From Botryococcus braunii (lineage: Eukaryota > Chlorophyta > Trebouxiophyceae), in NCBI GenBank assembly GCA_002005505.1, contig KV908656.1, positions 43,075 to 107,074 of the forward strand: DNA of 64,000 nt, read 5' to 3'. The position numbers were made by a program, and so were the translations under genes. Every line of letters starts with the position of its first letter. The stretch's first letter is position 1. Positions 1 to 9,460 of the stretch are shown in pieces. Under the pieces are notes generated by a model. That model did not search any database, was not told the origin of the DNA, and saw only the letters and a list, made by a program, of their open reading frames with translations.

Positions 1-1219
1 AGAATGTTTCCCTTGTATACATGACTCACACTGGGGAGAACACTCTGAGCATGGAGCAAGGGACACATTGATCCCAGTGACCAGGTCTTCGTTCTCCAAC
101 CTTGTCATACTCTCAACCCCAGGACGCCCCAACCTTGCATGCCACAGTAGTCGATCTGTACACACGTGCCCTTTCCTGGCATGATACGAGGCAACATGAG
201 GACTGGACTGTGGCTGCGCATCATGCTGGCTCTTGACGGGACACACCCATTCTAAAAGAAACAGCCCTCGCTCTCTGGCTATCTTACCAGACCAGCCTGC
301 TGGGCCTTTTGATGGTCGTGTACCCACCTGCACTGTCAGTGAGGAATGATGCTCCATCCTGAATGGCTCCTGTGACGGAAATCAGATTAGTGTGTGCAGT
401 GGGCACACACTGCACATTATGCAGCCAAAACACCTCTTGTCTGGCATTGACCAGACACACAGACCCAGTTGCAACTATCCCTCCTTTGGCGTCAGAAGTG
501 GCCAAATGAAGAGGGAGGGGTTGGGCATGCAGGACTGGGTTGTGTAGTAAAGACAGATCATTTACAAGGTGCACCGATGCACCACTATCTATCAGCCACG
601 AGGTATTGCAAGCCCCATGAGACGTAGGGGTAAGCACATTCAAAGAAACGAACATAGGCTCACCAGCACCTGGAGGAGGTGGTGGTGGGAGATGCCAGCC
701 TGGGAAGAAGGGGAAGATAGTAGACACAGATCCAGGAGCATGTGAGGGTGCCACGGGAGGGCCTCCTCTGGACTGGCCAGCATCCCACCAGCTGGCTTGT
801 TGCTGAGGAGCTCGAGTGCCCCACCACGCAGCTGGGCCCGCACTTGCAGCTTGCATTGTGCCACGTAGAGCTTGCAGCCTCTTCAGTTCCAGGCACTCCC
901 TCCAGAAATGTCCCGTCCCGTTGCAGAAGCGACACGCCAGTTCCTCCTTTGGCCTCCTGCCACGTCCAGACCCTCGCCCCCTGCCTCCAGCGTTGTGAGC
1001 TGAAGGGCCATGGGGGGCCTGACCATCAGCAGGTGCTCCAGCTCCCACTCCTGGTGCTGCTCCAGCGCCCGGTGCAGCTCCAGCGCCTTGGGGAGGCCCA
1101 GGGATTCCACCCTGAGCTGGCACGGCTGCTGCTGCTGCTGCCATAACTGCTGCAGCTGATGCTGTGACTTGCACTGACTCTGCCAGCGGGATATCCTGGT
1201 ACTCCAAGTTCTCAATGGC
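1..1219 (-). pseudogene. Fragment of copia family A element (gag zinc knuckle, protease, start of integrase)
   Basis: Read on the minus strand, this is the middle of a Ty1/copia polyprotein nearly identical to element A further right (compare 30240-31139 and 22926-23248). It has the end of gag, a CCHC zinc knuckle (CRFCNGTGHFWREC, about 907-948), a Gly/Ala/Pro-rich spacer and the aspartic protease motif WLIDSGASVH (about 570-600). The frame breaks near 310, where the sequence has extra bases compared with A, and the integrase zinc region follows down to position 1. Homology to A stops abruptly at 1219 inside gag. The rest of the element lies outside the window to the left. Unlike A, this copy has no B insertion, so it shows the pre-insertion state of the site where B landed. 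Confidence 0.85.
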
Positions 1220-1618
1220 CCACCACTTCCAAACAGCACAAGGCCTGCCAGTCGTGTCCTCGAATGCATACACGTGGACACAGTTGGAGAACTCCCTGTC
1301 AGAGCCCTCACTGGAGAGAAGTACCGGGTCACAGTTCTGGATGAAGCGTCACACTGTGTTGCAGCTATCCCTGTGAAGTCCAAGGCAGAAATCCCCAGGA
1401 AGCTGAAGGACTTGCTCACATTCTGGCAGAAACGGCTGAACCTGCAGATCAAATCCATACGGTCTGACAGGGGCACAGAGTTCCTCAACCAGGAGTTCAG
1501 GTCATTTTGCATCGTCCAGGGTATTGAGGTGGAAACCTCTGTGCCTGGCACGCCCCAGCAGAACGGAGCAGCGGAGCGCATGAACCGCACACTCAAGGAG
1601 CGTGTCAGAAGCTACTAG
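1220..1618 (+). pseudogene. Copia element F: integrase core
   Basis: Plus-strand remnant of a Ty1/copia integrase (rve fold), which joins retrotransposon cDNA to host DNA. The DDE triad is visible: D in HVDTVG (about 1268-1285), D in IRSDRGTEF (about 1456-1482) and E in QQNGAAERMN (about 1555-1584). The reading frame stops at a TAG at 1616-1618, soon after the last catalytic residue. The upstream gag, protease and zinc region are missing; they were replaced at 1219 by the oppositely oriented A fragment. It belongs to the same polyprotein type as A, B and C but is more diverged. Confidence 0.85.
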
Positions 1619-2943
1619 CAGCAGCGCAAGCCAAAATGTCGCTATGAAAGGAGGCCCTCCAAGCAGCAGTCCTCCTGTGCAACATTGTGCCTGCCAACAA
1701 CAGGAGCATCACCCCATATGAGGCCTTTTTTGGCATCAAGCCACCAGCAGCTGCCCTTCGGACCTGGGGATGCAAGGCATTCGTCCTACTTCAGAAGCCA
1801 CACATGACAGCAACTGGACCAAGGTCACTGCCTGGGATGATGGTGGGATAGGAGGTGGGATCCAAGGCCTATCGCATCCTCACCGCCCAAGGCATAAAGG
1901 TGTCCAGGGACGTGCGCTTCATCGAAGAGGAGCTTGGAGCGCCAGCAGTGGGCTACCTGGACCTTCGCACATGGGGGCGCCATCAAGCGCAGCCTCCACC
2001 AGGTCCTGCTGCACAAGGCAATCAGTCCCCTGCCTCCAGAACTGCCCCAACAGTGGAGGCGCCAGCTGGACCAAGACCCATGGACCCTCTGCAAACACAA
2101 GTCCCAGCACGTCTTGGAGCAGGACCATCACCTGGACCTTCTGGCGCAACCAATGGGACACCTTGATCACCTGCAACTGGCAACGATGAACTGCAGCAAC
2201 CACTGGAGCCCTGCAACACACATCAACACTCAACGGGTGGACCAGAGACAAGGTCTCCTTCCCCTGTTCAGCCTGCAGGCTCACCAGCGATTGACGCTGA
2301 AGCCCCTGTACATCCTGAGGGGCGCAGCTGGTCCTTCCTTGACAGATTGAGAGACTGTGCACGTGGTGAGAAAGGACAATTGGGTCAAGATGAGCGTCTG
2401 CAGGCGACCCAGCAATTGCTCAGACCCCCTTCAGGGGTTCCTACAGCAGGGGAAGCCCAAAGGTCAGCTGTGCAAGCACATCAAAGGCAAGAGAGAGCTG
2501 ACAGGCGCACTCTCGTGAGAGAGCTGAAATCTAGCGTACAGATGTCTCGCTCTGCATCTCCTTCTGAGAGAATTACTGAGTGACTGAGTAGAGGGAGCGG
2601 GAGCCCTTCACAAGCCACAGGTCATGGCTTAGGAGGAGGGACAGCCGTAGAGAGAGATAGTCAGGAAGCAAGGGAAGTAAATTCCCAGCATGGGTGCCTT
2701 AAAAAAGGGAAAATGGGGCCTTCAGCCATCCCTGAAAATAAGGTACAACATGATGTACAGCATAAGGTACAACATGATGTACATGTTGAGCATCCTGCCC
2801 CTCATTTACCCCATCCCGAGAGTGATTCAGTGGAAGTCATTGAGACAATCCCCTTGGCAATTGAGAGCACATGTGAGAGAATGGAGACAGGGAGAGGTGC
2901 TGAAGCACACATGGGCCCAGAGAGAAACCGACAGGACAGGTAA
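1619..2943 (+). pseudogene. Copia element F: decayed integrase end and integrase-RT linker
   Basis: Out-of-frame continuation of F. Recognisable pieces are the post-core integrase region (frames around 1640-1800) and the conserved SKAYRIL...SRDVRFIEE strand at about 1857-1935, which in A, B and C reads SKAYRxY...SRDVxFxEH. The rest is a low-complexity Pro/Gln/Ser-rich linker with several stops and frame changes. Around 2741-2790 it holds two copies of a site beginning ATAAGGTACAACATGATG, the same half-site seen in family A LTRs and linker. The catalytic RT is absent: the linker runs directly into the RT C-terminus at about 2944. Confidence 0.6.
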
Positions 2944-3804
2944 GTCTCTATCAGCTGCATCCCAAAGATTGAGGCACTGCTAGATAAGTTCGGTGTGAGC
3001 GATGGCGGAAGAGTAGTGGACACTCCCATGCACAAGGGATTCGTTCCTACTCGGATGCCCTTCGTAGAGGATGAGCGTGATGGTTCGGGTGCTGGGGTCC
3101 CCTTAGATCCAGGTCATAGATATTGTGAGCTTATTGGGTCACTGCTGTATATAGCCAATACAACACCACATGATATTGCACAAGCTGTCGGCGTTCTGTC
3201 TCGCTATAGGTGTAATCCCACCACTGCCCATTAAAATGCAGCAATGCGTGTGTTGCACTACCTTAGGGATACGAAGGACAAAGTCCTCGTACTAGGTGGC
3301 AACTCCAGTGTAGTCTTGGAGGGTTATGTAGATGCCGATTTTGCTGGTGACCTTGATAGTAGATTTTCTACGTCTGGGTATGTATTTTATTTAAAATTTC
3401 ATATATGTCTTTGGCGGTGCTGTGTCATGAAGCAGCAAGAAGCAAAACTCTGTGGCTACCTCAACTGTTAAGGCAGAGTTCATGGCTTCTAGCCTTGCCA
3501 TCAAGGAGGCCAACTGGCTGAGGTCCTTCTTGGAGGAGATTGGAGAGCCACCTTGGAATGTTAAATTTTCAGTGACAACCAAGGGTGCATCAACAATCTT
3601 AGGAACCCTGTGCACTCTAAGTTCACAAAGCATATCGCAGTGGCATTCCACTACGCACGTCAGGCCATTAAGTTGTGCCAAGTTGATATCCAATATGTGG
3701 AATCAGCTAAGAACCGTGCAGATGTGATGACCAAGCCATTGGTTGGTCTCGTGTTCCGGAAACATGTCGATGCTCTAGGTCTACTCACTCTGTATCAAGA
3801 GTGA
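2944..3804 (+). pseudogene. Copia element F: RT C-terminus and RNase H
   Basis: Begins with SCIPKIEAL, the segment that in A, B and C follows the RT palm, so the YVDD active site has been deleted. It continues through PGHRYCELIGSLLYIANTT and VGVLSRYR into the RNase H region (EGYVDADFAGD at about 3320-3352, then AEFMAS and FTKHIAVAFHYAR). A TAA replaces a Trp/Asn region codon near 3232, and there are frameshifts near 3390-3450 and 3560. The region ends with the conserved ADVMTKPL block at about 3719-3742, just before the polypurine tract. Confidence 0.8.
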
Positions 3805-3808
3805 AAAC

Positions 3809-3817
3809 AAGGGGAAG
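3809..3817 (+). promoter_or_regulatory. Polypurine tract of element F
   Basis: AAGGGGAAG directly precedes the TGTT start of F's 3' LTR. It is the plus-strand priming site, and the same sequence abuts the 3' LTRs of A, B and E. Confidence 0.75.
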
Positions 3818-3839
3818 TGTTACATTTTGTGACATATAG
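3818..3839 (+). repeat. Element F 3' LTR, first part
   Basis: The LTR starts TGTTACATTTTGTGACATA and is interrupted after 22 bp by element E. The last five bases, TATAG, are the target-site copy that recurs at 8807-8811. The LTR resumes at 8812. Confidence 0.75.
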
Positions 3840-4539
3840 TGTTGAGTTGTGAACATACATTATAGAATGCCTTGTGCTTTAGGTGATCTTCAAATTTACA
3901 TTATTAGGATACGGGTCCACTATCCACATAAGGTACCTCAAGACACGTTCGGATGAGGTCTATTTCGAACATAAGGTACAATCTGATTTAGATTACGCGT
4001 TAGTGTGAAAGGACTATTAAAGCTGCGATCACCGCATAGTCGAGCAACTGGTTTGGAAAGATACTGGGCACATAAGGATGCCAGTCTTGTTCATGCAGTT
4101 GCATGTGTCTAAAGAGCACACAGTCGTCAAGGACGGTAGCTGGAGTGGCACGAACTTACGACCTGTCTGCTTGCTTACAGGTGCGGTGACGCAGGGTGTG
4201 TATTGGTAATGTGTTCATGTTTGATTGCTTGTTTGTAAGTGAACCATCTTAGTGGACAATCAAGTCTCCCAAACAGCTAAGGGACGGAGTCTTGATTGAG
4301 TATAGGAAGGTACTTGCTTTCAGCCGTCAGGAGCTTATCCGTGTGTAGATGCTCATTGACAGATCAACATGTAACGGAACTGGTTTGGAAAGATACTGGG
4401 CACATAAGGATGCCAGTCTTGTTCATGCAGTTGCATGTGTCTAAAGAGCACACAGTCGTCAAGGACGGTAGCTGGAGTGGCACGAACTTACGACCTGTCT
4501 GCTTGCTTACAGGTGATGCCGAATGCCCATAACCTAACA
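3840..4539 (+). repeat. Element E 5' LTR (long form, U3-R-X-R-U5)
   Basis: 700 bp, TGTTG...AACA. The segments are U3 3840-4045; first repeat 4046-4180, ending TTGCTTACAG; spacer X 4181-4377, starting GTGCGG; second repeat 4378-4512, identical to the first over 135 bp; and U5 4513-4539. U3 carries two ATAAGGTAC sites, at about 3929 and 3970. Confidence 0.9.
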
Positions 4540-4553
4540 GGTTATGGGCCCAC
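4540..4553 (+). promoter_or_regulatory. Element E primer-binding site (inner tRNA-iMet)
   Basis: GGTTATGGGCCCAC directly follows the LTR. It is complementary to the anticodon-arm region of initiator tRNA-Met (…GGGCCCAUAACC…), not to a tRNA 3' CCA end. This type of site is known from Drosophila copia, where a half-tRNA primes. The LTR's last bases, GCCCATAACC, can pair with it to form a 10-bp hairpin with a TAACA loop. Confidence 0.8.
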
Positions 4554-5325
4554 CCAACTCTGGGTGCTGAGGACAAGCCGATATGTGGTTTTTGGGCAAG
4601 GCACTGGTGGCCAGCGGACACTACACAAGTCTACTCCAGTCCCAAAGGGAGCGACAGCCCCGCAGTTTGTACCCCGCCTTCATGTCGCAGTATATGCTTC
4701 AGAATCCATTCGAATTGATTCTGAAATGCCAAGAAATCTTGGCAGTTTCATCCGCAAGGCGAGGTGGTGAAATCCCGGTTGGAAGGGCACGAGGCGGAAG
4801 ACCACCTTGGGATGAAGGAGTGAAATTTTGAGTGCATATGGGAGGTTGTGTATGATTTGGGATCTGAAATTGTGAGTGTGTGGCTCAATGAGTTGAGAGA
4901 GGAAGTGATGCTCCCGTGTTCCAGTAAGTGTACTGGTTGAGAGGTGAACCAATAGAAAGGCTTCTTTTTAAGTCTGCACCCTCTTAAGGCTGGAGATCAA
5001 GGGGGTCAGATTAACAAAAGTAGTTATGAATGACCTCTAACCACTGACAGCAAGTGTGATACTCAGCGGGAAGAAGTGGGTGGACCCTAGGGAGCCCCCA
5101 TCCAGGTATTGGTAGACACCATGAGCAACAGTACAGGTACTGCAGCATGGGGATGGGCTTACATATGTGTTGTATGTGTAAGCGTGTGTAAAGATGTCCA
5201 TGAGCTGGGGCTTGAAAGACATTGATTGTGTATGTGTAAACAGCCAGGAGTTGGTGCAATATGGTGGTAAGGGACTTTTGGTTCCCCAGTCCACTGAGCA
5301 CATTCTTATTGTGGTTTGCGCTGCT
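4554..5325 (+). other. Element E leader region, no convincing gene
   Basis: Follows the primer site. A short Arg/Gly-rich frame runs from an ATG at about 4682 to 4831 but matches nothing I recognise. The rest has no supported coding potential. Confidence 0.4.
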
Positions 5326-5490
5326 ACTCGCTGATGGCTAGTCCCTAATGTTAAGGGTGAGAAAGGCTGATCAGGTGTCGCATTCGGACTCGCTGATGGC
5401 TAGTCCCTAATGTTGAGGGTGAGAAAGGCTGATCAGGTGTCGCGTTCGGACTCGCTGATGGCTAGTCCCTAATGTTGAGGGTGAGAAATG
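5326..5490 (+). repeat. 62-bp tandem repeat inside element E
   Basis: About 2.7 copies of a 62-bp unit starting ACTCGCTGATGGCTAGTCCC, at 5326, 5388 and 5450. The third copy diverges after about 40 bp. Copies differ by one or two bases. Confidence 0.9.
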
Positions 5491-5835
5491 CAAAATCGGG
5501 AGTCGTGTGCCTCATTGAACTGTCGTGCACTTGCGGAGTCAAGACCTCTTATCGGAACTGCTGTGTAATCAATGTCATGACTTGTCTTATGTGCCTGGCA
5601 TTCCTTCCATGTTTTCCAGAATGTGAAACTAGACATTGACTGGTTGTGTCTGGTCAATGATGTGTAGTCAATGCGATGTATGGCTGATGTTGTGTGGCCA
5701 ACGCGGTTTTCAAACCTTGAGTGGTCTTACATAGGGTCATATATGGGTCCAGTGTGGCTTGTGAGACCTCTCTATGTGTGTCTGTGTATGTGGTGTTGTG
5801 AAAATCCCCAAGGTATGCTGAGGTTTTTTTGAATT

Positions 5836-6276
5836 GGTGTTGAAAGTTTTTGGGTTGACCAGGAGTGAGTTGTGGGTACCAGAAGATTACAATTTTATCG
5901 TTGCGCAATGCATGCGCTTCACACCCTGACCTACAGTCTGGCATGGACCATAGAGTAATTGACCCAGAATGTTTAAGGGGATATACATCAATGACCTGGT
6001 GTTGAAAGTTTTTGGGCTGACCAAGAGTGAGTTGTGGGTACCACAAGATTACAATTGTATCGTTGCGCAATGCATGCGCTTCACGCCCTGACCTACAGTC
6101 TGGCATGGACCATAGGGTAATTGACCTAGAATGTTTAAGGTGATATACATGAATGACCTGGTGTTGAAAGGTTTTGGGCTGACCAGGAGTGAGTTGTGGG
6201 TACCAGAAGATTACAATTTTATCGTTGCAATGCATGGTAGTTGACCCAGAATGTTTAAGGTGATATACATGAATGA
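5836..6276 (+). repeat. 162-bp tandem repeat inside element E
   Basis: Units start GGTGTTGAAAG at 5836, 5998 and 6160. The first two are full 162-bp units; the third has an internal deletion of about 50 bp. Because 162 is a multiple of three, the minus strand stays open and shows a 54-residue repeat, which I regard as incidental. Confidence 0.9.
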
Positions 6277-7563
6277 CTCTAGGAATGCAAAGAGGGGTAG
6301 AAATAGCTGCAAGTTAGTCTTAATCCGTGGTGCGGGCTACACAAAGGATATGAGTGTTAGATGGGCCAAATTATGAACACCAAAAATTGCTAACATGTAA
6401 AGCTAATTCTCATATTGACATGGAAAAGAATTGGTTTCTGAGGACAATGAATTAATTTGAAGAGTTTTGGGTTAATCTGTGACATAATGTGGTCAGGGGA
6501 AGCTCATCAGTTATCGTTGCGCGCGTGCGCGCGTTGCGTTTTTCGCGCATTTGGATGTTGAGTAGCCTAATGTCTAGTAGTGATGATGAAGAGGATCTAT
6601 TGTGCTCAACATGAGGTTACTGATAGGTACCTGTGATGACCCTAGCTCCTCAAGCAGAGGATGGTGATATTTGACCCAACACACGTAAGCGTTGGTGACT
6701 TTGTAAGTCATGTGTATTGTTGCAGCAACGCCCTTAGAGACTGATCATAGTACTGATGGTGTATAGATAAGACTTTTTTAAGGGTTATGTGTATAAATAG
6801 GGTAGAGGTGAGCTACCATCATTGTGACCAATACAAGTGAGCTTTGGGAGGTAGAATTGTCAGTTACAGACAATTTAATCCTAAGGCCTTGATGCATCGG
6901 TGCACCCTCACGTTAGAAAGCTAGACCGGGATAGCCAGTAAAATCAATGAAAGCTAGAGAGAGTTCTTACAGACAGCCAGAGAGCCAAGTTTGGGAGTTG
7001 TGGCCATATGTGAGAAATCTTGAAAAATTCCAGATGAAAGTCGTTGATATCCAGACTCTAGGTTATATAACATGAAACATAGTTGTTAGATGCGTTTTTG
7101 AGTGCAGGTCGTTTGTAACGGTGTCTTTTTAGTCTTGATGCTTCAAATACTTAACCAAATAAAAGTATAGAGGTTGGAGAAATATAATTTGGTCGACGGA
7201 CCGTGAAACATGTAATAGCACTTCCAGGGGAAGCAATGTGAGTTAGGGCAAGACAACTTGAAAGTACTCAAGCAGTAAGTCCTGGGTCATGTTGGTTGTG
7301 CAAGTATTGGCCTCCATATGGTGATAGAAAGGGAACTCACACAGGAAATCACGGTCGCAACTAGTTTCGATGTCGCGCCGCGGACTAAAGGGTCAGTTGA
7401 AATGTATGGGGGGGCTTTGAAAGTGAGGGGATGGATTTTGAGTTTACATGTATGTTTAGCTGTCATGATCATCATGACGGGTACGTATTAAATTCATGTC
7501 GTCATTTGAACACGTCGAGGAGACTAGTCTTCAATTGTTGTCAGAGGTATTACTGCGGTATAC
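6277..7563 (+). other. Element E interior, decayed
   Basis: No intact gene. At about 6885-6905 the sequence reads as a remnant of the protease motif (GATGCATCGGTGCACC, equivalent to ASVH in A). A CpG-rich patch GCGCGCGTGCGCGCG lies near 6518-6532. Confidence 0.4.
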
Positions 7564-8030
7564 ATGAGTGGTGTCTGTGGACTTAGAATAGCGTTGCAAA
7601 ACGTTGGAAAGGGTGTGTGTGAGGATGGTCGTGGAGTTGATACTCCAATGTTCAAGGACTTTGTGGCTAGCAGCAGGCTCGAGTCCAAGGATGTGGAGTC
7701 AGTAGGGTCAGGCACTCCTGGCCATCGGTATTGTGAGCTTAAAGGGTCACTCCGTTACATTGCCAACACCACCAGATCTGAAATTGCATAGGCAGTTGGT
7801 GTGTTGCCAAGGTACAGAATGAGCCCTACCACTTCGCACTGGAGTGAAGCCATTCGAGTGCTGAAGTATCTTAGGGACACCCAAGAGTTAGCGTTAACTC
7901 TTGGAGGTAAGGTACCCGAGCGTGAAGGCTTTGTGGATGCCACTAAGCTAGGGAGGCCATAGGAGAGGGACTGGCAGATATCCCCTATGTGGAATCTGCT
8001 CACAATGTGGCTGAGTTTATGACCAAACAA
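7564..8030 (+). pseudogene. Element E: scrap of family A RT C-terminus and RNase H
   Basis: Aligns to the C-terminal part of A's polyprotein: GRGVDTPMFKDFVASSR, then PGHRYCELKGSLRYIANTT, a stop (TAG at 7789-7791) where A has Ser-Gln, YRMSPTTSHW and LRDTQELALTLGGK. After FVDA at about 7931-7942 most of RNase H is deleted, and the sequence resumes in the ADxMTKP region near 8010. This shows that E derives from an autonomous family A element. Confidence 0.8.
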
Positions 8031-8100
8031 CTTAACAAGTCCGTGGTGTTAGTCATAGGGATTCACTAGGACTGAGAAGATACACATAAAGCATGCATGC

Positions 8101-8109
8101 AAGGGGAAG
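8101..8109 (+). promoter_or_regulatory. Element E polypurine tract
   Basis: AAGGGGAAG abuts the 3' LTR and is identical to the tracts of A, B and F. Confidence 0.75.
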
Positions 8110-8806
8110 TGTTGAGTTGTGAACATACATTATAGACCTTGTGCTTTAGGTGATCTTCAAATTTACATTATTAGGATACGGGTCCACTATCCAAATAAGG
8201 TACCTCAAGACACGTTCGGATGAGGTCTATTTCGAACATAAGGTACAATCTGATTTAGATTACGCGTTAGTGTGAAAGGACTATTAAAGCTGCGATCACC
8301 GCATAGTCGAGCAACTGGTTTGGAAAGATACTGGGCACATAAGGATGCCAGTCTTGTTCATGCAGTTGCATGTGTCTAAAGAGCACACAGTCGTCAAGGA
8401 CGGTAGCTGGAGTGGCACGAACTTACGACCTGTCTGCTTGCTTACAGGTGCGGTGACGCAGGGTGTGTATTGGTAATGTGTTCATGTTTGATTGCTTGTT
8501 TGTAAGTGAACCATCTTAGTGGACAATCAAGTCTCCCAAACAGCTAAGGGACGGAGTCTTGATTGAGTATAGGAAGGTACTTGCTTTCAGCCGTCAGGAG
8601 CTTATCCGTGTGTAGATGCTCATTGACAGATCAACATGTAACGGAACTGGTTTGGAAAGATACTGGGCACATAAGGATGCCAGTCTTGTTCATGCAGTTG
8701 CATGTGTCTAAAGAGCACACAGTCGTCAAGGACGGTAGCTGGAGTGGCACGAACTTACGACCTGTCTGCTTGCTTACAGGTGATGCCGAATGCCCATAAC
8801 CTAACA
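8110..8806 (+). repeat. Element E 3' LTR (long form)
   Basis: 697 bp with U3 8110-8312, repeats at 8313-8447 and 8645-8779, spacer 8448-8644 and U5 8780-8806. In this element both LTRs keep the duplicated segment, unlike A and B. Confidence 0.9.
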
Positions 8807-8811
8807 TATAG

Positions 8812-9460
8812 TGAGATTGCCTTGCTCTTGAACATACATGAATTCTTAAAAGGAACTGATAAACAATAGCATGAACAAAGGCATACATGAGACGCTTATC
8901 AAAGAGAAGTGTAATTAAGCACAAGGTCATGTTATAAATAGTGTCGTACGGTATTCGCACGTGGTTGCCAGATCAACGCGTGATCTTGCAACGCTGGTAT
9001 TTGAAAGGCAAGCAGCGGAGTTGAATGTCACTTGCCTAGCAATGATTGATGTTGTGTGAAGACAGCAAGTGTTTTGCTTATGGCGTAAGGCCGTCACACG
9101 GACTGCCCAGCCAACTAAGACAACTGATCACTCGCTCTGCTCGTGCTTGTAGGTAAGGCCGATTGGCCTAGTTAGACATGTTAAGACATGCATGGACAAG
9201 TTACTTGCTTACTATAACTGACTTGTTGAACATCTGTATCTTCATCGGTTGTGGGTGTCATACCTATGAATGAAGATCAGGGAGACAAGTGTCATGCTAG
9301 ATATTTGTTAGCGTATGCAAGGATTTATGTTTTGGAGGCTCAATTGCGTTAGCATAAGAAGACTCTAAATGTAACGACTTGCCTAGCACTATCAATGATT
9401 GATGCATGTGTGAAGACAGCAAGTGTTTTGCTTATGGCGTAAGGCCGTCACACGGACTGT
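8812..9460 (+). repeat. Element F 3' LTR, second part (truncated)
   Basis: Continues F's LTR after the TATAG duplication. It has its own version of the duplicated segment: first copy 9030-9152, ending GCTTGTAG before GTAAGG, and second copy from 9377, cut off near 9460 where homology stops. The spacer is 9153-9376. Its sequence is clearly different from the A, B, C and D LTRs, but the layout is the same. Confidence 0.65.

Larger units (their letters stand above)
3840..8806 (+). mobile_element. Element E: young non-autonomous copia (family A) element
   Basis: A complete 4,967-bp LTR element flanked by perfect TATAG duplications (3835-3839 and 8807-8811) and inserted in the LTR of F. The LTRs (700 and 697 bp) differ by a 3-bp deletion and very few substitutions, so the insertion is recent. 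The primer site and polypurine tract are intact, but there is no usable gag or pol. The interior holds tandem repeats and rotted scraps of family A pol (a protease-like ASVH remnant near 6888 and an RT/RNase H scrap at 7564-8030). Its LTRs match those of A, so A-type proteins probably move it in trans. Confidence 0.88.

Noticed and set aside
2936..2950. Perfect splice donor AGGTAAGT at the RT deletion border of element F as evidence of splicing
   Set aside because: Splicing would have removed the GT; here it remains, so the deletion cannot be explained by it.
4554..4831. H3-like motif in the leader of element E (KSTPVPKGATAP)
   Set aside because: The resemblance is limited to a few residues with gaps, and the frame has no own start; too weak.
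5326..5490. Short direct repeats as a possible CRISPR array
   Set aside because: Units are contiguous tandem repeats without spacers, in a eukaryotic retrotransposon.
5654..6235. Minus-strand ORF of 193 codons with a 54-residue repeat in element E
   Set aside because: The frame stays open because the DNA repeat is 162 bp, a multiple of three. No start, domain or context supports it.
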